Assembly (NCBI GenBank): GCA_947522735.1
Contig: CANNTZ010000004.1
Coordinates: forward strand, 15,589 to 79,588
Length of the DNA stretch: 64,000 nt
Direction: 5' to 3'
Origin: an uncultured Oscillospiraceae bacterium
Lineage (GTDB): Bacteria; Bacillota; Clostridia; Oscillospirales; Ruminococcaceae
The notes under the pieces are model-generated. The model was not told where the DNA came from, did not search any database, and saw only the letters and a program-made list of their open reading frames with translations. This document shows positions 28,598 to 37,926 of this stretch, piece by piece. A program made the position numbers and the translations under genes. Every line of letters starts with the position of its first letter. The stretch's first letter is position 1.

Positions 28598-30302
28598 TTT
28601 CGCCGCCTCCCATCTGCACCTCGTAGGTCTCGCGGTATATCGGGCAGCTTTCCATCAGCTCGTCGTGCCGCCCGATACCGGCGATGTGTCCGTTTTCGAG
28701 GACGATGATGCGCCCGGCGCGCATTATCGAGCTGACGCGCTGTGCAATGATGATGTTGGTTGAGACCGTCTTTGTGTCAAGCTTGCCGCGCAGCTCGGAA
28801 TCGGTGATATAGTCGAGGGCGCTCGAGCTGTCGTCCAGCAGGAGTATATCCGGCTCGCCCGCAATAGCGCGCGCTATCATAAGCCGCTGCTTCTGGCCGC
28901 CGCTGAAGTTTGCTCCCTTTATGGCGACCTCGGCGTTCATATCGTCTACGAACTCGGCGGCGCAGGAGATATCCAGTGCGCGTTCGAGCTGTCCGGAGGA
29001 GAGCGCGCGGTCAAAGTCGAGATTTTCGGCTATTGATCCGGCGAAGAGGATGTCGTTCTGGAACACCACGCCGAAGCGACTGCGCAGCGCGGAGGCGCTC
29101 AGCCCGGAGATATCGTGGCCGTGGAGATAAATTTTGCCGGAATCGGGCGAATAGAACCGCAGCAGCAGGCGCAGCAGCGTCGATTTGCCGGAGCCGGTGG
29201 CGCCAATGACGCCAAGCGTTTCGCCGCAGCCGATTTCAAACGAGACGTTTTCGATGGCAAAGCCGCTTCCGGGATAACGGAAGGATACGCTTTCAAAGCG
29301 GACGGCGGGCGCGGACGGGTCAAAGCCGTCGAGAGAGTCTCCGGAATTGAGGAGTGGCTCCGCGGGACAGTCCAGCACCTCAAAGATGCGTCCGGCGGAC
29401 GCGGAGGCGCGAGAGAACATGCTGAACAGGCGCGTCACGGCGAGCAGGGAGTTGAAGATCATCGTGATATAAGAGAGAAACGCGACGATCTTGCCGACTT
29501 CGGCGAGTCCTGCGTTCACTCGTTGAGCGCCCGCGAATATGACCGCGACGAGCGCCAGATTAAGCACGACGCTCATCAGCGGGTCTACGCCGGCCAACGT
29601 GCGTCCGGCGGAGCGTTCGGATTCGGTTAGGCGACGGTTCTGCACATTGAAACGGCGTTTTTCGTATTCGCCCTTTGAGAGCGCCTTGACGACGCGAACT
29701 CCGGTCACGTTTTCACGAACGACGCGCAGCATATCGTCGCCGGTTCGGCGCGCCTGCTTATACAGGCGCACGCCGCGCCGGGAGAGCAGCACCGTTATCA
29801 CCGCCATGGGCGGCATCGCCGCAAGCATGATAAGCGAGAGCACCGGGTCGAGCGTCAGCGTTATCACGATACCGCCGAGCATTATCATCGGCGCGCGCAC
29901 GCCCATGCGCTGCACCACCCCGAGCATACGCTGGATCTCGTAGGTATCGGAGGTCAGGCGGGAGATGAGCGACGGGATGGTGAAGCGGTCGATGTCGCGC
30001 GCAGAAAGGCGTATCGTGCGGTTGAACAGGTCGCGGCGCAGCCGTTCGGTCGCGCTACCCGCGACATATGCAGAGATGCGGTTTGCCCAGATGTTGCACA
30101 CAACCGTCAAAACGGCGCAGAGCAGCATACAGACGCCGAGCAGGATGACCGGCTTTGCGTCGCCGGTGGGCAGCACGTCGTCGATTATGCGGGCGAGTAT
30201 CCACGGGATGAGTAGCTGCGAAAACGCGCCGAGCAGCTTGAGCGTAAGCCCGCCGCACATTTTCCGGAAGTCGTGCTTCAGATAAAGAAAGGCTCGTTTC
30301 AT
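28587..30302 (-). CDS. ABC exporter half-transporter, subunit with the degenerate ATP site
   Basis: A 571-residue half-transporter with six spans and an ATPase domain: Walker A GVIGATGSGKSTLLRL, canonical signature FSGGQKQRLMIARA. Walker B reads DILLLDDSSSALD, where Asp replaces the catalytic Glu, and the switch position is Gln (IIIAQRVSSI) instead of His. These are the known marks of the non-hydrolysing site in heterodimeric exporters. The ATG 30302 has GGAGA 7 bases upstream; upstream in-frame extension is unsupported. Confidence 0.9.
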   Translation of the reverse strand: MKRAFLYLKHDFRKMCGGLTLKLLGAFSQLLIPWILARIIDDVLPTGDAKPVILLGVCMLLCAVLTVVCNIWANRISAYVAGSATERLRRDLFNRTIRLSARDIDRFTIPSLISRLTSDTYEIQRMLGVVQRMGVRAPMIMLGGIVITLTLDPVLSLIMLAAMPPMAVITVLLSRRGVRLYKQARRTGDDMLRVVRENVTGVRVVKALSKGEYEKRRFNVQNRRLTESERSAGRTLAGVDPLMSVVLNLALVAVIFAGAQRVNAGLAEVGKIVAFLSYITMIFNSLLAVTRLFSMFSRASASAGRIFEVLDCPAEPLLNSGDSLDGFDPSAPAVRFESVSFRYPGSGFAIENVSFEIGCGETLGVIGATGSGKSTLLRLLLRFYSPDSGKIYLHGHDISGLSASALRSRFGVVFQNDILFAGSIAENLDFDRALSSGQLERALDISCAAEFVDDMNAEVAIKGANFSGGQKQRLMIARAIAGEPDILLLDDSSSALDYITDSELRGKLDTKTVSTNIIIAQRVSSIMRAGRIIVLENGHIAGIGRHDELMESCPIYRETYEVQMGGGEIER

Positions 30303-30455
30303 GAGATTCTCCGGATAAAATCGGTTGAGGGGACGGGAAAGCGGCGCCTTGGCGTAAAGAAAAATAAAGGGCCGGAGGGTGTGTCCAAGGCCCTGCGCCC
30401 GTCGCGCAACGGAGCATGACCGCGGCGCACTTGTCCTGCGGTCGAGCACACATAT

Positions 30456-30484
30456 ATTATATAGGATATTGGGAGAAAATGCAA
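30456..30484 (-). promoter_or_regulatory. Sigma-A promoter of the ABC exporter operon
   Basis: Minus strand TTGCAT (30484-30479), 17 bases, TATAAT (30461-30456). The leader before the ATG at 30302 is about 145 bases and GC-rich, long enough for regulation, but I see no known element. Confidence 0.72.
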
Positions 30485-30505
30485 GCTGAGGGATGACGGG
30501 GCGGC

Positions 30506-30533
30506 AAAAAATCCGCCGGAGGGCATCCGGCGG
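30506..30533 (-). terminator. Terminator after the HEAT-repeat gene
   Basis: Minus strand TCCGCCGGA pairs perfectly with TCCGGCGGA, followed by a run of six U. Confidence 0.8.
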
Positions 30534-30554
30534 AAAAATATGTAAAATATTGCA

Positions 30555-30896
30555 TCAAAGAGTTTCGAGACGGCGCAGCTTTTGGTGGGCGTCACGGCAG
30601 GCCGCTTTGAGCTCCGGGTCGTCGGTGGAGTCCCTGACATACATGATATGCGAGACCGCCGATGCCCTGCCAAGCTCTCCGAGCGAGATCACCGCCTGCT
30701 TGCGCACCGCCATATCATTATCATGCGTCAGCGTCACGAGCGCGTTGTAGCTCTCGTCGTTCTTGATGAGCGCGAGGGCTTTTGCAGCGCCCGCGCGGAT
30801 GGCGGAGTCCTTTTCGGACGCGAATTTTATCACCTTTCCGGCCTTCTGCTTTTCGCCAAGCTTCATGATCTTTTCTATTTTTTTCTCAATTGACAT
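30555..30896 (-). CDS. Small HEAT-repeat protein
   Basis: A 113-residue soluble protein whose middle and end carry HEAT-type helical pairs: DSAIRAGAAKALALI, DNDMAVRKQAVISLGEL and DPELKAACRDAHQKL. The N-terminus is a lysine-rich helix. Such proteins act as scaffolds; no partner is known. ATG 30896 has GGAGGG 9 bases upstream. It is a single-gene transcript ended by a strong terminator. Confidence 0.82.
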   Translation of the reverse strand: MSIEKKIEKIMKLGEKQKAGKVIKFASEKDSAIRAGAAKALALIKNDESYNALVTLTHDNDMAVRKQAVISLGELGRASAVSHIMYVRDSTDDPELKAACRDAHQKLRRLETL

Positions 30897-31052
30897 AGCT
30901 GCAATCCCTCCTGTAAAACAATTCAATGTGAACTGTTTTTGTGTATTATCATTATACCGCAGCGGATGAAATCAAATATTGATATAATTTTAAATTTGTG
31001 TTAAGATGTAGATGGTACGATTTTTGCAATCGAAAAAACGGAGAATAATACA

Positions 31053-32054
31053 ATGAGGGAATTTGTCATAGGAAGAAATGACGCCGGGCAGCGTGCCGAC
31101 AAGTTTTTGGGCAAGGCGGTGCCGCGGCTGCCTCAGACGCTGCTGCACAAATATCTGCGGATGAAGCGTATAAAGCTCAACGGCAAGCGCTGCGGCGCTG
31201 CGGACAGGCTCAATGAGGGCGACGTGATTAGTCTGTATGTCAACGATGAATTTTTTGAGGACAGCAGGGCGTATCCGTTCCTGTTCGCGCCGGCGCAAGT
31301 GAATATCGTTTACGAGGACGAGAACATCCTGATAGCCGACAAGCCCGCCGGGCTGATAGTTCACGAGGACGCGGACGAGAAGTACGACACGCTCATAAAC
31401 CGCATCTGCCGGGTGCTCTACGAGCGCGGCGAGTACGATCCGGAGCGGGAGAATTCATTTGCTCCGGCGCTGTGCAACCGCATCGACAGGGGCACCTGCG
31501 GGATGGTCATCGCGGCGAAAAACGCCGAGGCGCTGCGGATACTCAACGAGAAGATCCGGCTGCGGGAGCTGGACAAGCGCTATATCTGCATCATAACTGG
31601 CCACATCACACCGGAAAAGGGGCGGCTGAGCGGTTATCTGCTCAAGGACTGCGAGAGCAACCGGGTTACGGTATCGCAGGGGCGGCGGGAGGGCGCAAAA
31701 ACGGCGCTCACGGAATATCGCGTGCTGCGGCGGCTGGATGGATGTGATCTCGTCGAGGCAAGGCTGATAACGGGCCGCACTCACCAGATCAGGGCGCAGT
31801 TCGCACAGGCCGGACATCCGCTGCTTGGCGACACGAAATACGGGCGGCTCGATCCGCACACGAAGCTGCGGACGCAGGCGCTTTGCTCATACAAGCTGCG
31901 GTTCAGCTTTTCGGCGGGAGAAACGCACGGACTGCTGGATTATCTCGATGGCCGCGAATTTACTGTCGACACCGAGGCTTTTTTGGCCAAATATCTCCCT
32001 CCCTCCGCGCAAGACCGGCAGAAGCAGCCGCGACGGACAACGTCAGCAGGATAA
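31053..32054 (+). CDS. RluA-family pseudouridine synthase with S4 domain (RluC/D-like)
   Basis: A 333-residue rRNA pseudouridine synthase. The N-terminal S4-type RNA-binding domain (KYLRMKRIKLNGKR) covers about residues 12-75. ILIADKPAGLIVHED starts the catalytic domain, NRIDRGTCGMVIAAK holds the catalytic Asp, and TGRTHQIRAQFAQAGHPLLGDTKYG is motif III. It carries a long insert (CIITGHITPEKGRLSGYLLKD) usual for this subgroup. A second RluA enzyme sits at 8382-9302, so the cell has at least two. Confidence 0.92.
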   Translation: MREFVIGRNDAGQRADKFLGKAVPRLPQTLLHKYLRMKRIKLNGKRCGAADRLNEGDVISLYVNDEFFEDSRAYPFLFAPAQVNIVYEDENILIADKPAGLIVHEDADEKYDTLINRICRVLYERGEYDPERENSFAPALCNRIDRGTCGMVIAAKNAEALRILNEKIRLRELDKRYICIITGHITPEKGRLSGYLLKDCESNRVTVSQGRREGAKTALTEYRVLRRLDGCDLVEARLITGRTHQIRAQFAQAGHPLLGDTKYGRLDPHTKLRTQALCSYKLRFSFSAGETHGLLDYLDGREFTVDTEAFLAKYLPPSAQDRQKQPRRTTSAG

Positions 32055-32183
32055 TCGCGGCGCGGGCAGATGGAGTGGAGCTCGGTAAAGCCCGGAGACG
32101 GCTGACAAAAAATCTCTCAAAATGGCGAAGTTATCCTGTTTGTCTGAATATAATGGCATATAATGATTTTCGGATGTGATGGG

Positions 32184-32798
32184 ATGAGAGGGAGAAAGCG
32201 TTTTGCGGCGGCGCTGATAGTGCTTGGCTGCGCGCTGCTTGCGGCGGTGTTGACGTTGGATGCGCGGCTGCGTCCGATAGTGCGGGCGATGGCGGCGTAT
32301 CAGGCGCAGGCGGCGGCGACTGAGCTTATCGAGCGCAGCGTGCGCAAGGTGCTGGAGCGCGATGACGTCCGCTACGACGGGCTGGTGGAGCTGGCGCGCG
32401 GGAGCGACGGGCGCATCGAGGCCATACGCGCCGACGCCGTTGCGATAAACCGGCTGAAGGCGGAGATAACGCTGGAGATATCAAGGGCGCTTGCGGACAG
32501 AAAAGCCGCTGCGACGAGAGTTCCGGCGGGAACGCTGACAGGGCTGATGCTGCTGGCGGGCAGAGGGCCGGAGGTCGAGATTCGCATAGTGCCCGCTGGC
32601 TACGTCCGGGCGGAGCTGCAGAGCGGCCTTGAAGCGGCGGGGATAAACCAGACGCGTCACACGCTGTCGCTGGCGATAACTGCGGAGCTTTTGGCGGCGC
32701 TGCCCGGCTTTAATGTGCCGGCAACGGCCAATACGAGCTGCGTTTTGGCGGAAACTGTGATGATAGGCGAGATACCGGAGGTGTATCTTTCGCCGTGA
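32184..32798 (+). CDS. yunB: Sporulation protein YunB
   Basis: About 204 residues: a single N-terminal membrane anchor (RFAAALIVLGCALLAAVL) then a soluble domain ending near YLSP. The domain order and the stretches VPAGTLTGLMLLAGRGPEVEIRI, GLEAAGINQTRH and VLAETVMIGEIPEVYL match YunB, a SigE-regulon protein needed for normal endospore formation in Bacillus. The presence of this gene says the organism is a spore former or descends from one. I prefer ATG 32184 to 32163, because a TATAAT box at 32149-32154 leaves no leader for the earlier ATG; both are weakly preceded by ribosome sites. Confidence 0.82.
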   Translation: MRGRKRFAAALIVLGCALLAAVLTLDARLRPIVRAMAAYQAQAAATELIERSVRKVLERDDVRYDGLVELARGSDGRIEAIRADAVAINRLKAEITLEISRALADRKAAATRVPAGTLTGLMLLAGRGPEVEIRIVPAGYVRAELQSGLEAAGINQTRHTLSLAITAELLAALPGFNVPATANTSCVLAETVMIGEIPEVYLSP

Positions 32799-32809
32799 AA
32801 TAACGTTGA

Positions 32810-34813
<2,004 letters not shown>

Positions 34814-34921
34814 CGGCAATGATGCGGACGCGAGGAAAAGGCTTAGGAGCACAGCGGGGCGACTCACAACAAGAAAACAGCGATTTATGGTATAAATGTG
34901 CGTTTTTGATAAATATAGTAC

Positions 34922-34950
34922 TTGTTTTTTGGATTTTTGTGTGGTATAAT
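34922..34950 (+). promoter_or_regulatory. Sigma-A promoter of the membrane AraC regulator
   Basis: TTGTTT (34922-34927), 17 bases, TATAAT (34945-34950), with TGG before the -10 box. The leader to the GTG at 35020 is about 60 bases. Confidence 0.72.
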
Positions 34951-35019
34951 CAATGTATTACGACGCGAAATGTGAAAAATGCAAATTAGCGTTAATATAT
35001 TGATCGGCGGGGTGCTCGT

Positions 35020-37293
35020 GTGGAGATTAAGAACAGCGGTGGGATCAAAAATATCGTGTCGAGGTACCGGATGCTGTGGAGGCTGCTGCTGACGGTGTTC
35101 ATGCTGATATGCCTGCCCACGATGATCGTCAACTGGCTGGCGCTCGGGAACATCTACGCCCGGACGGAGCGGCAGAATCGCGAGCTACAGGCCGGGAACG
35201 CACGGCGGCTGGCGGAATATTTTTCGATACAGCAAAACGAAATGCTCAGGATCATATACGACATGGAGTTCGATTCGGAGCTGATGCCGAACACCATCTC
35301 AGCGCACCGATACAACGTGATACCGGCGATATCGTGCGTAAACCGTTACAGCAGGATGCTGCCGCTGGCAAGCGCGGTGTACGTCTATTACCGCAACGGC
35401 AGATACGTGCTTGGGCCGAGCAGCCAGTTTCACCGGGCGTTTTTCACAAACAGCTTTACGGCCAGATACTCAGGCAGCGAGAGATTTGAGGAGAGTGTTG
35501 CGGAGGCGCTCGACGCGAATGACAACCGTGTGCGCTATATCGCCATCGACAATCCGCGGAACAGCCTGCGCAACGGGATGCTGGTCTGTCTGCCGGGGCG
35601 ATTGAGAAGCGATCTTGACACCGTCGTGATGTTCCATATCAATTCATCCTCGCTTGCGAGCGCCTACTTTGGACAAAGCGGCAACGACGGCGTGGAGATG
35701 CTGATATTCGAGGGCGAAACGCTGCTTGTGACGACGGCAGGGGAGACGCGGCTCGGCGATTCGGAGGAGTTTGTTGAGCTGATGCGAACCGAGGGAAGCG
35801 CCAACGCCGACGTGAAATGCGGCGAGGAGGCTTTCTATGTGACCAAGGTATACGACGCCGCGACGGGGTTGAGCTTTGTTGTCTCCGCGCCGCTCGAGCA
35901 TGTGACGGGCGCGGAAAGCGATATCAGGGACATAATCAACAAGATGACGCTTATCACCGCGGTGATGCTGATTATGCTTGCGGCGGTGACGGTCTACATA
36001 AACTACCGGCCGATAATGGAGGCGATGAACCGCATTGCGCCGGGCAGAGAGGGCAGGGGCGAAAAGGGCGAGATCACGACGATAATGGATACGCTCGACG
36101 ACGTGATAACAATCAACGAGGAGATGAGCAGGACGATATCCGAGCGCGACATGATGGTGAGCGACTTTGTCATGCAGCGGCTGCTCGCCGGAAAGAGCGT
36201 GTCCGACAAGGATCTTGAGATCGTCCGGCTTTCTCGCCGCGATACCGACTTCTTCATCATAACGATTGTGGCAGAGATCAATTCTGCTCTGACGGCGGAC
36301 ATACGCGAGCAGCTTCTCATATCTCTCTCCGAGGGCTATTCCTGCCGCGCGATAATGACGCAATCCTTCTTTGAGGGGCAGACCATACTGCTGATAGCCG
36401 CAGGAGACGCCAGGCGGCCCGAGGTGAGCGGCTGCGTTGCCAAGGAGGTGCTGGATTTTATCGGCGACAGCGGCGTGAAGAAGCTGAAGCTCGGCGTCGG
36501 AACGGTCGAGAGCAAGCTGGAAAATATCCGCTCGTCCTATCTCAGCTCGCTCATAGCCGCCGATCAGGGCGAGGATCACAGCGTTTCGTTCTACGAGCAG
36601 GCGGTTCAGAACTTCAGCAGCTTTGAAAATTATCCCTCCGAAAAGGTGCTGCTGTTCCTGCAATACGTCAAGCAGGGCAACACCGAAAGCGCAAGGCAGG
36701 CGCTTGACGGGATATTCGAGCACATCGCGGGCAACATCTCGTCGTGGATGCTGGAGAGGTTCGTCTATAACGACATAGTCAACATGTTCGTTAAGACCGT
36801 CAACAAGCTGGGATATCCAATTGAAAACGACGCTATCGCGAAGCTGATGGCATTCTCAAACTCAGAAGACCTGAAGATGCAGATGGCGGAGCTGACCACC
36901 TGCGTCTGCGAAGAGGTGCGCCGCGAGCGCGATACCACCGACAAGCAGATAAGCGAGGCGGTGATCGAATACGTCAACGCCAACTGTCTGAACCAGGACA
37001 TCAGTCTGGAGATGGCTGCGGATAATTTCGAGATGTCGATATATACGTTCAGCACGCTGTTCAAGAAGACGGTCGGCTCCGGCTTTCGCGAGTATATCGT
37101 GAAGCGGCGGCTCGACTGTGCGAAGGAGCTTATCCTCACGACCGACATGACTGTCAAGAGCGTGGCGGCACAGGTCGGCTTTGGCGATGTTTCGTATTTC
37201 ATCCGCGTATTCAAGAATAACTTCGGCGTAACCCCGACGCAAATGAAATCCCGTCAGCATGCCACCGGCAGCGAGCAACGCCAGCAGGAATAA
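35020..37293 (+). CDS. Membrane-anchored AraC/YesN-type sensor-regulator
   Basis: A 757-residue one-component regulator. A membrane span (about 18-42) is followed by an extracellular sensor domain (45-310) and a second span (312-332, ITAVMLIMLAAVTVYI). Then come a cytoplasmic linker domain and a C-terminal AraC-type double helix-turn-helix (about 655-750; ISLEMAADNFEMSIYTFSTLFKKTVG and VKSVAAQVGFGDVSYFIRVFKNNFG). This architecture is usual for regulators of sugar uptake/utilisation loci. It starts at GTG with GGCGGGG upstream. The sugar importer it might control is 9 kb away, with unrelated genes between, so the target is not established. Confidence 0.9.
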   Translation: MEIKNSGGIKNIVSRYRMLWRLLLTVFMLICLPTMIVNWLALGNIYARTERQNRELQAGNARRLAEYFSIQQNEMLRIIYDMEFDSELMPNTISAHRYNVIPAISCVNRYSRMLPLASAVYVYYRNGRYVLGPSSQFHRAFFTNSFTARYSGSERFEESVAEALDANDNRVRYIAIDNPRNSLRNGMLVCLPGRLRSDLDTVVMFHINSSSLASAYFGQSGNDGVEMLIFEGETLLVTTAGETRLGDSEEFVELMRTEGSANADVKCGEEAFYVTKVYDAATGLSFVVSAPLEHVTGAESDIRDIINKMTLITAVMLIMLAAVTVYINYRPIMEAMNRIAPGREGRGEKGEITTIMDTLDDVITINEEMSRTISERDMMVSDFVMQRLLAGKSVSDKDLEIVRLSRRDTDFFIITIVAEINSALTADIREQLLISLSEGYSCRAIMTQSFFEGQTILLIAAGDARRPEVSGCVAKEVLDFIGDSGVKKLKLGVGTVESKLENIRSSYLSSLIAADQGEDHSVSFYEQAVQNFSSFENYPSEKVLLFLQYVKQGNTESARQALDGIFEHIAGNISSWMLERFVYNDIVNMFVKTVNKLGYPIENDAIAKLMAFSNSEDLKMQMAELTTCVCEEVRRERDTTDKQISEAVIEYVNANCLNQDISLEMAADNFEMSIYTFSTLFKKTVGSGFREYIVKRRLDCAKELILTTDMTVKSVAAQVGFGDVSYFIRVFKNNFGVTPTQMKSRQHATGSEQRQQE

Positions 37294-37558
37294 TCGCGGC
37301 GGGCAATGCCGGCGATATGTCGGCGGCTCGGTCGTCCTGACGCTTCGCGCCGCGTGGACGGTATGCTATCGATTGCGCGAGCCGGTTTGCGCGGCGAGAG
37401 AATAATATGCGCCCGCGCTGCGAAATTAACGCAGCGCAACAGTAACCGTGAGCTTCGGCTTAAACCGGCAAAACCGTCACTTGCGCCGGCTTTGCCGGTG
37501 GACCTGCCTCAGGGCGCTGCCCGGAGGCTTGGAAATTTCCGCTTTTGGAAAAAAACAC

Positions 37559-37587
37559 TTGACAAGCAGCATAGGCCGTATTATAAT
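37559..37587 (+). promoter_or_regulatory. Sigma-A promoter of the leucine T-box leader
   Basis: TTGACA (37559-37564), 17 bases, TATAAT (37582-37587), a full consensus. The start site falls just before the T-box Stem I. Confidence 0.85.
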
Positions 37588-37593
37588 AGATTC

Positions 37594-37882
37594 AATATTG
37601 AAAACGCAGTGATGGGGAAAAAGAACTGCATCTGCCGCAAGCAGAGAGCCGTTGGAGGGTGCGAAACGGCGCGGCGTACAGCTTGATCTCACCCCGGAGC
37701 GGCCGGCTGAAGGCCTTGGCGCTGTAGGCTTGGACGGGGTTCCGCCCGTTATAAACGGAGGGGATTGACCGGATAACGATCCGAAGATCCCGCAGAGCGG
37801 ACGTATTCGATACGTCAACAAGAGTGGTACCGCGGAAGCTTGCAGCTTTCGTCTCTTAGTAAAAGAGACGAGGGCTTTTTTG
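37594..37882 (+). promoter_or_regulatory. T-box riboswitch, leucine (CUC specifier)
   Basis: A complete T-box leader: Stem I with an AGAGAG bulge and GGTGCGAAACGG arm, the specifier loop, the antiterminator T-box AGAGTGGTACCGCGG (37821-37835), and a U-rich terminator hairpin (37846-37882). The specifier is CTC (37688-37690), a leucine codon. I align it on the conserved A following the codon and the CCCC/GGGG closing pairs, by comparison with the thrS leader in this window, where the same position reads ACC (Thr). The leader turns on when uncharged tRNA-Leu(GAG) binds. Read-through feeds the TIM-barrel/acyl-CoA synthetase fusion gene 45 bases further on. Confidence 0.82.
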
Positions 37883-37926
37883 TTTGTCCTTCGTCTCAGG
37901 AAAACGGGAAAAGGAAGGAAAACAGA

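Noticed and set aside
32149..32164. A SigE promoter in front of yunB
   Set aside because: CATATAAT resembles the SigE -10 box, but no matching -35 lies at the required distance; a sigma-A-like TATAAT overlaps it.
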